DNA of 64,000 nucleotides from Shewanella denitrificans OS217 (lineage in GTDB: Bacteria > Pseudomonadota > Gammaproteobacteria > Enterobacterales > Shewanellaceae), in the NCBI RefSeq assembly GCF_000013765.1, contig NC_007954.1, forward strand, positions 4,154,001-4,218,000, read 5' to 3'. The position numbers and the translations under genes are program-made. Every line of letters begins with the position of its first letter. Position 1 is the stretch's first letter. This document shows positions 34,974-43,412 of the stretch, piece by piece. The notes beneath the pieces were generated by a model, which saw only the letters and a program-made list of their open reading frames with translations, made no database searches and was not told the DNA's origin.

Positions 34974-35798
34974 TTAAGCCAGTAATTGGCCCATTTCCAA
35001 ACCACTGCCTTTCACTTTTAATAAGTCAGCCGCGAGATCGGACATATCCATTTCAAGTCCGGCATTCATGGCCTGCACAGAAAGCCAACCTGTGATGGCA
35101 TCATCTTCAATTTCATCCCAACCGCTAAACAACGCCTTAGCCATGTACATAAGCCCAGCTAAATCTGAATACAGCTCGGCTTCTTTAGGTTGATACTGAT
35201 TGGCAATACCTGCGGCTAGCTTATCAGTAAAGCGCCATGATTGAGCGAGCAGCGCACCTATGGTGGCAGCATCGAAATCCAGTATTTTTAGTTCGGTTTC
35301 TTGCTTATCGGCACCTGCCATAACCGCTTTATCTATGGCTTTAGCGGCATCCGGCGCAGCCGTTGCGATAAATAGGTCGCCGATATTGTGTAAAATCCCA
35401 CAAGTAAAGGCCTCTTCTGGCGGGATATGGGTATGCTTGGCCAACTCTTGACTATAGAGCGCCACTTCAAAAGTGGCCCCCCAAAAACCGCCTAAGTCGA
35501 CACCTTCTGCTTTAGGCACAGCCCCAACCACAGCTGAGGCTATGACTAAATTTCTCAAGGTTTGCATGCCTAAGCGAACCACTGCCGCATCTATGCTAGC
35601 CACCTTGCGATTAGCACCAAAATAGGAGGAGTTCGCCAGCCTCAACACTCTCGCGCTCATCAGAGGATCTTGCGACACCTTAGCGGCTATGTCTTTGATG
35701 CTAATTTGATCATTGTTCACCGCTTCTAATAGCTCACTCACGGCTTTGGGCAATCGTGGTAACTGATGAATTTTTTTCAGCAATTCTGCTGGCTCCAT
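34974..35798 (-). CDS. HDOD-domain protein
   Basis: 274 residues; a single HDOD domain covers about residues 5-210 (LPRLPKAVSELLEAVNND, QDPLMSARVLRLANSSYFG, the degenerate HD region CGILHNIGDLF). HDOD proteins lack the catalytic HD pair and act as signalling adaptors, often linked to c-di-GMP or chemotaxis. No output domain is attached. GGAG lies before the ATG. Single gene. Confidence 0.88.
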   Translation of the reverse strand: MEPAELLKKIHQLPRLPKAVSELLEAVNNDQISIKDIAAKVSQDPLMSARVLRLANSSYFGANRKVASIDAAVVRLGMQTLRNLVIASAVVGAVPKAEGVDLGGFWGATFEVALYSQELAKHTHIPPEEAFTCGILHNIGDLFIATAAPDAAKAIDKAVMAGADKQETELKILDFDAATIGALLAQSWRFTDKLAAGIANQYQPKEAELYSDLAGLMYMAKALFSGWDEIEDDAITGWLSVQAMNAGLEMDMSDLAADLLKVKGSGLEMGQLLA

Positions 35799-36013
35799 GC
35801 TTTTCTCCTAAAAGTTGTCATATACACAGACACGTTCCTCCCTCGCCTCATTGACTTTAGCACATGAAAAACAACCTCAGCTTGAATCTTGATTAGCGGA
35901 TTACAGCAGAATAATTTTGGGGATGAATCGAAATGGAACGGCTGTTACCTTCTACCATAAGCACGACTTGTCTATTGTCCGTCGCAGGCTCGCTGGCCAT
36001 TAAAAGCCAGCCA

Positions 36014-36039
36014 TAAAAAAACCTGCCGAAGCAGGTTTT
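36014..36039 (-). terminator. Terminator of rpoH
   Basis: AAAACCTGC/GCAGGTTTT stem (36018-36026, 36031-36039) with a CGAA loop, followed on the minus strand by a seven-T run. Confidence 0.88.
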
Positions 36040-36064
36040 ATTTCACTAGACAGCAGCGAGCTAG

Positions 36065-36919
36065 TTACTCCATGCAAGCCTTAAGCTTGTTCATGGCATT
36101 TTTTTCAAGCTGTCTTATGCGCTCGGCCGAAACTTGATAAGTTTCTGCTAATTCTTGCAGTGTGGTTTTATCATCATCTAACCAACGGGCTTGCAGAATA
36201 TGCTGGCTGCGCTCATCTAAGGTTTTGATGGCTGAAAATAAACGTGACTGAGAATTGGATTCCCAATTGGCATTTTCCACTTGCTGCGCCACATCGGATG
36301 AATGATCTTCAAGGTAATGCACTGGAGAGAAATCGGTTTCATCATCGTTATCGCTGGCAATATCGAACGCAGGATCTTGCGCGGCCATCCGTGACTCCAT
36401 TTCGGTCACATCGGCTTTGGATACCCCTAAATTTTCTGCCACCATAGTCACTTCGGCATCGCTGAACCAACCTAAGCGCTTTTTAGATTTACGGATATTA
36501 AAGAAAAGTTTACGTTGTGCTTTAGTGGTAGCGACCTTAACGATGCGCCAGTTCTTCAGCACGTATTCATGAATTTCGGCTTTGATCCAATGCACAGCAA
36601 AAGAGACCAAGCGCACACCCACATCGGGATCGAAACGCTTTACCGCTTTCATCAGGCCGATATTGCCTTCCTGAATAAGATCCGCCTGAGGCAAGCCATA
36701 ACCGGCATACCCTTTAGCTACATGCACCACAAAACGAAGGTGAGACATAATCAACTGCTTCGCCGCCTGTAAGTCGCCAGTTTCCTGTAATCGCTTAGCC
36801 AGCGCCTGCTCATCCTCCGCCCCTAGCATATTAATGCTAGTCACAGATTGAATATAAGCCTCTAGACTACTGCTGCCCCTAGGGACCGTCAGTGACATCG
36901 ATTGCGTTTGAAAAGTCAT
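36065..36919 (-). CDS. rpoH: RNA polymerase sigma factor RpoH (sigma-32)
   Basis: 284 residues, usual length. Regions 1.2/2 (LKR-type start, MSHLRFVVHVAKGYAGYGLP, DLIQEGNIGLMKAVKRFDP), the diagnostic RpoH box QRKLFFNIR near residue 136, and region 4.2 (TLQELAETYQVSAERIRQLE) are all present. It directs transcription of heat-shock genes. It lies upstream of nothing on its strand and downstream of ftsYEX, the standard gammaproteobacterial order ftsY-ftsE-ftsX-rpoH. Confidence 0.97.
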   Translation of the reverse strand: MTFQTQSMSLTVPRGSSSLEAYIQSVTSINMLGAEDEQALAKRLQETGDLQAAKQLIMSHLRFVVHVAKGYAGYGLPQADLIQEGNIGLMKAVKRFDPDVGVRLVSFAVHWIKAEIHEYVLKNWRIVKVATTKAQRKLFFNIRKSKKRLGWFSDAEVTMVAENLGVSKADVTEMESRMAAQDPAFDIASDNDDETDFSPVHYLEDHSSDVAQQVENANWESNSQSRLFSAIKTLDERSQHILQARWLDDDKTTLQELAETYQVSAERIRQLEKNAMNKLKACME

Positions 36920-37199
36920 TCGCGCTCCTACAAACCTTGCGGTTTAAACAACTAAAAGTATAACTACAGACCCAAGCACTTATGGAAAACTTTCAAAAAA
37001 GCCCCAATTAAACAAGTTATTGCTCGTTAAATTGGCCTTGTAAGGCTTAGATCTATTTGATTTATTCATCACATTTCGCCGATGAACTATTCCTTATCTG
37101 ACATCATATGTCAACTTTTGTGCCTTAAGTTATCAATTAACTTTTATTAACCTAAGTTATGCCGCGGCATAAGCTAGCTGCGGCTTTATTAAAACTTAA

Positions 37200-38165
37200 C
37201 TAGGAAGGTTCTATGGCTCTTAGGTGCTTACGCACCGACAAATAAGAACCAAACCAACCTAAAAATGATGCCATAAAAATCAGGTAGATTAACTCGCTAA
37301 AGCTCAGGCCTTGGATCTCAAGCTCGCTGCCATATAAGCCTAGCAACTGCGCTAATGCGCCATCGAGATACCAGACCAAAATATTGATAATAAACCAAGC
37401 CAATATGCCGCCAATCACCCCATACCAGACCCCAGTATACAGAAATGGTCGTTGAATAAAGGCCTCAGTGGCACCGACGAGTTTCATGATTTCAATTTCG
37501 GTGCGCCGATTCATGATGGCTAAGCGTATGGTATTACCTATAACCAAGATCACCGCCAATACCAACAATAAAGCGATGGCCAATACGGTACGCTCCAGCA
37601 ATGCCAGTATGGCTTGTAGTTTCTCAAGCCACTCGATATCTAAGCGGCCGAAACTCACCTCTGGTTCACGTTCAAGCTTTCTCAGTAGCTCCCTTGCTGC
37701 CACGGGTTTTGAATACTTAGCCGAAGGCGTCACTGTGACGACCGCTGGCAAGGGATTTTCATCCAAATACGCTAATGCCTCACCAAAGCCGGATAGGCGT
37801 TGAAACTCTTCTAAGGCTTGGTCGCGATTAATGTAACTAATGCTTTCGACTTCAGGAAATGACCTTACCCGTGCGATGAGGCTTTGGATGGACTGCTCAC
37901 TGCGTTTTTCTTTAATAAACAGTGAAATTTCAGCCGCATCGTTCCAAGACTGTGTCACTGTCTCGGCATTTTTAACTAATACTTGCAGTGCTGCGGGCAA
38001 ACTTAAACTCACCCCTAATACCGCCATGGTCATCACAGAAGCCACGGGATCACGCCATAACTCCCCCATGCTTGCCATGCCTTGCTGCACGTGGCGCACG
38101 AAAAACATCACGATACGGCCGCTTAATGGCAGCTTGCTCTGGGTCAACTTAATTTTCTTACTCAT
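37200..38165 (-). CDS. ftsX: Cell division ABC transporter permease FtsX
   Basis: 321 residues: a cytosolic N-terminus, first transmembrane helix near residue 45, a periplasmic domain (about 70-190), then three helices at the C-terminus. With FtsE it signals across the membrane to activate murein hydrolases at the septum. Its ATG overlaps the stop of ftsE (ATGA). A 16-bp perfect palindrome after the stop (37157-37172) may act as processing or termination signal. Confidence 0.95.
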   Translation of the reverse strand: MSKKIKLTQSKLPLSGRIVMFFVRHVQQGMASMGELWRDPVASVMTMAVLGVSLSLPAALQVLVKNAETVTQSWNDAAEISLFIKEKRSEQSIQSLIARVRSFPEVESISYINRDQALEEFQRLSGFGEALAYLDENPLPAVVTVTPSAKYSKPVAARELLRKLEREPEVSFGRLDIEWLEKLQAILALLERTVLAIALLLVLAVILVIGNTIRLAIMNRRTEIEIMKLVGATEAFIQRPFLYTGVWYGVIGGILAWFIINILVWYLDGALAQLLGLYGSELEIQGLSFSELIYLIFMASFLGWFGSYLSVRKHLRAIEPS

Positions 38166-38848
38166 AAGCTGCCCCCTTGCTGGCCAATCTCTTCATTATC
38201 TAACATACGCCCCTGGCGCAGGGTAAAAGTGCGGTATTTCATTCGCGCAATCAAGCCCAAATCATGGGTGGCGATGAGCACGCTAGTACCTGCATCGTTG
38301 AAGGTTTCAAATAAGCGTAAAATATCCATAGAGAGTTTAGGGTCTAAGTTACCCGTCGGCTCATCGGCTAAAAGCAGCGGTGGCTTGTTCACTATGGCGC
38401 GGGCTATACCTACCCTTTGCTGCTCACCACCAGAAAGCATAATGGGCAGATGACGCTCTTTGCCATAAAGCCCCACCATATCCAGAGCACCGGCAACACG
38501 TTTGCGAATTTCGCCGTGACTAAAACCTTCGATGATAAGGGGTAAGGCCACGTTATCGAACACGCTCTTATCCATCAATAAGTGGTGATTCTGAAAAATC
38601 ATCCCAATATGGCGGCGCAAAAAGGGCACATGCTTAGGGCCGACCTTGGCAATGTCATAACCATTGATCGCAACTCGACCTGCACTCGCACGCTCAATCA
38701 CAGTGATAAGTTTAAGCAAGGTGCTCTTACCTGCGCCCGAGTGGCCAGTTAAAAAAGCCATTTCACCCTGTCGAAGATGAAAGTTCACCTCTTTAAGGGC
38801 AGTCTGGCCTCCAGAATAAACTTTACTGACCTGCTCGAATTGGATCAT
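38162..38848 (-). CDS. ftsE: Cell division ATP-binding protein FtsE
   Basis: 228 residues with all ABC ATPase motifs: Walker A GHSGAGKST (about residues 36-44), signature LSGGEQQRVGIARA, Walker B LLLADEPTGNLD and the His switch in IATHDL. Cytosolic partner of FtsX. Three bases separate it from ftsY, and it overlaps ftsX. Confidence 0.97.
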   Translation of the reverse strand: MIQFEQVSKVYSGGQTALKEVNFHLRQGEMAFLTGHSGAGKSTLLKLITVIERASAGRVAINGYDIAKVGPKHVPFLRRHIGMIFQNHHLLMDKSVFDNVALPLIIEGFSHGEIRKRVAGALDMVGLYGKERHLPIMLSGGEQQRVGIARAIVNKPPLLLADEPTGNLDPKLSMDILRLFETFNDAGTSVLIATHDLGLIARMKYRTFTLRQGRMLDNEEIGQQGGSL

Positions 38849-38851
38849 GTT

Positions 38852-40315
38852 TTATTGTCCTGCCTTGGCTTGACTCGCACTTTCTTGAGTAACCTTTTCT
38901 TGAGGAACCCTTTCTTGCGTAAAGAGCGCATCGATAAAATCGGCGGCATTAAAAGTACGTAAGTCATCGATTTGCTCGCCGACACCAATGTGGCGAATAG
39001 GAATAGAGAACTTATCGGCGATAGCGAAAATCACCCCGCCTTTAGCTGTGCCATCGAGCTTAGTTAAGGTAATGCCAGTCACACCCACAGCTTCTTGGAA
39101 CAGCTGAGCTTGGCTAATGGCATTTTGCCCTGTGCTCGCATCTAAGGTTAGCATCACCTCATGGGGGGCATTAGCGTCGAGCTTTTTCATGACGCGAACC
39201 ACTTTCTTAAGTTCTTCCATCAGGTGGCTCTTGTTTTGCAGGCGCCCTGCGGTATCGGCAATCAAGACATCCACTTTACGGGATTTTGCCGCTTGGAAGG
39301 CATCAAACAAGACAGAAGCGCTATCGGCACCAGTATGCTGAGCCACCACGGGAATATTGTTACGTTGTCCCCAAACTTGTAATTGCTCAACGGCAGCGGC
39401 GCGGAACGTGTCACCTGCGGCTAACATCACAGATTTGCCTTGGCTCTGATACTGCTTGGCGAGCTTACCTATGGTGGTTGTTTTACCCACGCCGTTAACG
39501 CCCACCATTAAAATAACAAAAGGCCCCTCGCTATTATCTGGCACTAAAGGGATGGCCACTGGCTCTAGCATCTTTTGCATTTCATCACGCATCAGATCAT
39601 ACAGCGCCTCGGCATCTTTAAGCTGCCTGCGTGAAGCATGCTCGGTTAATTTAGCAATCAGCTTAGTGGTGGTTTCAACCCCCACATCGGCAATCAATAA
39701 TTGCTCTTCTAATTCTTCGAATAAATCATCATCGATTTTTTTGCCTTTGAATAAGCCAATAAAACCACTGCCGATATTTTCACTGGTGCGCATCAAGCCA
39801 CGTTTTAAACGGGCAAATAAGCCTTCTTTGACTGGCTTTTGCTGTGGTTCGTCTTGAATGTTCTCTGGCACTTCGGCGACAGTTTGCGCTTGCTCTTTGG
39901 CGGCTAGCTCGGCTGCGGCTAACGCTTGTGCTTGCTCTTTGGCAATTTGGTCTAGGGCGGCTTTTTCTTGAATAGCTTGTTCAGCCTGTTCTGACTCTAG
40001 ACGAGCCGCTTCGGCTTGTGCCGCCTGTTCAGCCTGTTCTAACTTTAGCCGAGCCGCTTCTGCTTGCGCCGCCTGTTCTGCCTGCTCTAACTTTAGTCGA
40101 GCCGCTTCTGCTTGGGCCGCCTGCTCTGTCTGCTCTAACTTTAGTCGAGCCGCTTCCGCTTGCGCCGCCTGCTCTGCCTCAAGGTGGGCATTTTCGGCTT
40201 GCGCCGCTTGTTGTTCTGCTAACGACTTTTCATTCGCTGAGTCATTTTGTGTTGCATCGATTTCATCTGCGGTTTTGTCTTTACGAAACCAGGAAAAAAA
40301 GCCTTTCTTTGCCAT
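38852..40315 (-). CDS. ftsY: Signal recognition particle receptor FtsY
   Basis: The start is set at the ATG at 40315 (MAKKGFFSWFRK), since the usual membrane-targeting Trp/Phe motif then begins the protein; a TTG four codons upstream is possible. 487 residues: an acidic A domain (about 10-170), then the NG GTPase with G1 GVNGVGKTTTIGKL, G3 DTAGR and G4 TKLDG. It docks ribosome-SRP complexes at the membrane. The A domain carries four near-identical 16-residue repeats (AAQAEAARLKLEQAEQ type). First gene of ftsY-ftsE-ftsX. Confidence 0.96.
   Translation of the reverse strand: MAKKGFFSWFRKDKTADEIDATQNDSANEKSLAEQQAAQAENAHLEAEQAAQAEAARLKLEQTEQAAQAEAARLKLEQAEQAAQAEAARLKLEQAEQAAQAEAARLESEQAEQAIQEKAALDQIAKEQAQALAAAELAAKEQAQTVAEVPENIQDEPQQKPVKEGLFARLKRGLMRTSENIGSGFIGLFKGKKIDDDLFEELEEQLLIADVGVETTTKLIAKLTEHASRRQLKDAEALYDLMRDEMQKMLEPVAIPLVPDNSEGPFVILMVGVNGVGKTTTIGKLAKQYQSQGKSVMLAAGDTFRAAAVEQLQVWGQRNNIPVVAQHTGADSASVLFDAFQAAKSRKVDVLIADTAGRLQNKSHLMEELKKVVRVMKKLDANAPHEVMLTLDASTGQNAISQAQLFQEAVGVTGITLTKLDGTAKGGVIFAIADKFSIPIRHIGVGEQIDDLRTFNAADFIDALFTQERVPQEKVTQESASQAKAGQ
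39979..40170. repeat. 48-bp coding tandem repeat in ftsY
   Basis: Four units of 48 bp encode the 16-residue A-domain repeats of FtsY. The nucleotide units differ at only a few positions, so the expansion is recent. Confidence 0.85.
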
Positions 40316-40548
40316 GTCTGCTACCAATGCTCTGTATGTAAAATAAATGTATTAATAAATGCTCAATATCGAGGCTATTTTTATCTAAATTCGTTTTAGG
40401 TCATTCGCTTAAGTCGAATTTACACTATATCCCATCAGGGTGCAGTAAACTTACGCCCTAATGGCTATTTTGAGGTAGAATACCGCCCCCATTGACAGGG
40501 TGGCCTAGTCTACCACTTTCTGAGTTCAGGCAAAATCACGAGGCAAAA

Positions 40549-41124
40549 ATGACCAAAAATAAACAAGCCAGCGGTCAGGTGAGAATTATTTCCGGCCAGT
40601 GGCGCTCTCGCCGCCTTCCTATTCATGATCTTGAAGGCCTTAGGCCGACCACTGACAGGGTGCGCGAAACCTTATTTAATTGGCTAGCACCAGAGATTAA
40701 AGGTGCCCGAGTACTGGACTGTTTCGCCGGCAGCGGCGCATTGTGCCTAGAGGCTTTGTCGCGTTATGCAAGTTTTGCCAAAGTGTTTGAGCTGCAAAAA
40801 AGTGCGGCCCAGCAATTAAAACAAAACTTAGCCAGCTTAAGCTGCCCCCATGCCGAAGTGGTCAATGGCGATACCTTAAATTTGTTGAAGCAAGGCACAG
40901 ACCTAGGCTTTGACATCGTCTTTATCGACCCTCCCTTTCGTAAAGACTTAGCCAACCCGACAATGGCGCTGCTCACAGAACATGGCTGGTTAAACCCTGA
41001 GGCGCTTATCTACCTTGAAACGGAATCAGAACTCAGCCAGTTAGAGATCCCTAGTACTTGGCAGGAGCTTAAACACAAAACAGCGGGTCAAGTGAGTTAC
41101 CGTTTACTGCAATATTGCCCTTAG
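40549..41124 (+). CDS. rsmD: 16S rRNA (guanine(966)-N2)-methyltransferase RsmD
   Basis: The ATG at 40549 with GAGG at 40540 is chosen; 191 residues. Family features: GQVRIISGQWRSRRLP and LRPTTDRVRETLFNWL at the N-terminus, S-adenosylmethionine loop VLDCFAGSGALCLEA, and the catalytic IDPPF (NPPY-type) motif. It methylates G966 of 16S rRNA. It diverges from ftsY, the normal arrangement. Confidence 0.95.
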   Translation: MTKNKQASGQVRIISGQWRSRRLPIHDLEGLRPTTDRVRETLFNWLAPEIKGARVLDCFAGSGALCLEALSRYASFAKVFELQKSAAQQLKQNLASLSCPHAEVVNGDTLNLLKQGTDLGFDIVFIDPPFRKDLANPTMALLTEHGWLNPEALIYLETESELSQLEIPSTWQELKHKTAGQVSYRLLQYCP

Positions 41125-41148
41125 ATTAGCGCAGCTTGAAAGTGCCGA

Positions 41149-41196
41149 GTTAGCGTCGGCGTATAAGCCATGGTTAGCGTCGGCGTATAAGCCATG
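41149..41196. repeat. Perfect 24-bp tandem duplication
   Basis: Two identical 24-bp units beginning GTTAGCGTCGGCG lie just after rsmD. No T-run or gene is associated. Confidence 0.9.
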
Positions 41197-41481
41197 GTTA
41201 TAGGTAATAGTGCAATATAATCAACCTAATCTAGGTCTCATTAATGAGCTATTGCGCAAGCCTTTTAGGGTCCAAGTTCTAATATTTAGCTTCAATAACA
41301 GAAAATAATGCCTGCATCTGTTACTTTTTATTGAACATGATACTCTTAGGCTGTTTTATGTTAATGAGTCAATGCCTGCTTGACGCAGAAGATCTTTCCC
41401 TAGAAAGCGCTGCTTGTTAGCATGCTATTTTTAATGGCTCTTGTTTTAAGAGCTTGTTTTAGGCTCCGATACTGGAAAACC

Positions 41482-41907
41482 ATGACGCACCTATTGTTAC
41501 GCCATTGCTTGCTTGTGTTCACCATTTTGTCCCTTCTCGGACAAGGTGTGTTGGCTAATGGCGCTTCCATGGTGACCAACGAGATGATGCTAAGCCCCGC
41601 TTCCCACAACATGACTCATAATGTCTCTCAGCTGGACGGCAAGGATAGCCAGGAGTCAGATTGTCATAACCTAGTGCCAACAAGCCTTGCCAATGAGATG
41701 CAACCGGCTCAAGCGCCTGACTGTTGTGATGGTCCCCATGAATGTGACAGCGATTGCACCCATTGCCTTTCTATTGTGTTAACAGCCAACCTGTTTAGTG
41801 CTTTTTTCAATGTGCCTCAGCAAGTGCCCAGCACTCGGGTGCGTTTTGCATCAATCCAGTTCCGCTCTCAAGATGGTGCCACCGCTTTTAGACCTCCCAT
41901 CGCCTAG
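41482..41907 (+). CDS. Exported Cys/His/Met-rich protein heading the metal efflux operon
   Basis: The ATG at 41482 (MTHLLLRHCLL) with CTGGAAAA upstream gives 141 residues; the frame is open to 41422. A signal peptide is followed by a Met- and His-rich part (NEMMLSPASHNMTHN) and a dense metal-binding cluster (DCCDGPHECDSDCTHC). The composition points to copper or related soft metals in the periplasm. It is followed by cusB- and cusA-like genes and may be a metal-binding accessory protein, occupying the position often held by the outer-membrane or CusF component. Confidence 0.65.
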   Translation: MTHLLLRHCLLVFTILSLLGQGVLANGASMVTNEMMLSPASHNMTHNVSQLDGKDSQESDCHNLVPTSLANEMQPAQAPDCCDGPHECDSDCTHCLSIVLTANLFSAFFNVPQQVPSTRVRFASIQFRSQDGATAFRPPIA

Positions 41908-42018
41908 TCACAACACATCAGCCAAATTTTCGTTATTAATAATCACACTTAGGTAGTTTGCCCTAATAAGCAAGATTACCTTTCTCGGCCCTAATGAAGG
42001 TCGAAAGTTGAGGTCAAT

Positions 42019-43401
42019 ATGAAACACATCATCTCTTTAGTCATAGGCTGTGCCTTGCTTTTACCAGCCAGTCACAGCGCTCAAGCCGTCATATCGAACG
42101 CCGCTGAGCCCGATGCCGTTAACACCCAGCCCACTGAAGCTCAGGTTGATCACAGTCAGCACGATCATAGCCTCATGGACGATAGCCAGCCTGCCACTAA
42201 CAAGGCTACAACCACAGCAGATGCAATTTTTAATGCCAAAGCTGAAGAGTTATCCACTAAGCCTGCACAAATCAAATATGTCTGCCCCATGCACCCACAT
42301 GTGATTTCAGATACCCCCGGAACTTGCCCTATCTGCGGCATGAACCTGGAAAAAGTCACAGTTGGCGCTGCCGCTCAGGAAATCCTGGTGGGCGTTTCAG
42401 GGGGAATGCAGCAAGCCCTGGGAATGCGCTCGCAAATGGTGAAAAAAGGCAGCTTATACCGCTTTGTTAAAACCATAGGCACTGTGGAATACAACCAGGA
42501 CGCCATCAGCCATATGCACACACGTATCACGGGCTGGGTAGAGACAGTAAAAGTGCATAACGTGGGCCAGAAAGTGAAAAAGGGCCAACTCATGTATGAG
42601 TTGTATTCCCCAGAGCTTATCAATGCTCAAGACGACTATATGCAGGCGCTGGATTATTTTAAGCAAGACAAAAAGCGCGGCAGCATCTTAAAAGAAAAGG
42701 CGCGTCAACGCTTGACCTTATTAGGGGTCGCCGAACACTTGATTTCCAAGCTAGAAACCAGCGGCAACACCATTTATAAGATGCCCTTTTATGCACCTCA
42801 GGATGGTATTGTCAGCCAACTCGACTTACGTGAAGGCATGTATATACAACCGGGTAATACCTTGGTTGAATTAGTCGATATCTCCAGCGTGTGGGTCATT
42901 GCCGACGTATTCGAGAACGAACAAAGCTGGCTCGGTGTGGGTCGAAGCGCCGAGGTCACAGCGGCGGCCCAAGGCCTGTTTGATTTGCCCACTAGCATAG
43001 ATTACATCTACCCCGAGCTTGATACCGTGACTCGTGCGATGCGCGTCAGATTGAAACTGAACAACCCAAAACAATTGCTTCGCCCTGGCACCTTAGTGGA
43101 TGTGTCTCTGTTTGGCGGTCCTAAGCATGACATCATCACCATCCCAGCCGAAGCCTTGATCTTAACCGGCCGTGAAAATCGCGTCGTCGTGCAGCGCGAG
43201 TCTACAGGTTTTGCTTCAATTTCAGTGAAAGTTGGCATGATGGCACAGGGGCAAGCAGAAATTATCGAAGGCCTGAAGGAAGGAGACCACGTAGTGGTTT
43301 CTGGGCAATTCTTGCTGGATTCAGAAGCCAGTATTCAGGGCAGTTTGCAGCGCTTAAGCGGCAATGCACAGCCTGATCCCCATGCCGGTCACGGCCGCTA
43401 A
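42019..43401 (+). CDS. RND efflux periplasmic adaptor, CusB/CzcB-like
   Basis: 460 residues with a signal peptide. A His/Asp-rich linker (DHSQHDHS) and a heavy-metal-binding domain (residues 87-113, with CPMHPH and CPICGMNL) precede the adaptor core: lipoyl/barrel-sandwich, alpha-hairpin (DYMQALDYFKQDKKRG) and beta-barrel domains. It bridges the inner-membrane pump and an outer-membrane channel and passes Cu(I)/Ag(I)-like ions to the pump. The next gene follows after 11 bp. Confidence 0.92.
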   Translation: MKHIISLVIGCALLLPASHSAQAVISNAAEPDAVNTQPTEAQVDHSQHDHSLMDDSQPATNKATTTADAIFNAKAEELSTKPAQIKYVCPMHPHVISDTPGTCPICGMNLEKVTVGAAAQEILVGVSGGMQQALGMRSQMVKKGSLYRFVKTIGTVEYNQDAISHMHTRITGWVETVKVHNVGQKVKKGQLMYELYSPELINAQDDYMQALDYFKQDKKRGSILKEKARQRLTLLGVAEHLISKLETSGNTIYKMPFYAPQDGIVSQLDLREGMYIQPGNTLVELVDISSVWVIADVFENEQSWLGVGRSAEVTAAAQGLFDLPTSIDYIYPELDTVTRAMRVRLKLNNPKQLLRPGTLVDVSLFGGPKHDIITIPAEALILTGRENRVVVQRESTGFASISVKVGMMAQGQAEIIEGLKEGDHVVVSGQFLLDSEASIQGSLQRLSGNAQPDPHAGHGR

Positions 43402-43412
43402 GGAGCCCTGTT

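Noticed and set aside
34931..34978. 15-codon GTG ORF with a GGAG before it, next to the HDOD gene
   Set aside because: Too short and converging on the HDOD stop; could be chance.
39018..39857. Plus-strand ORFs of 70-133 residues opposite ftsY
   Set aside because: They are antisense shadows of a well-defined gene.
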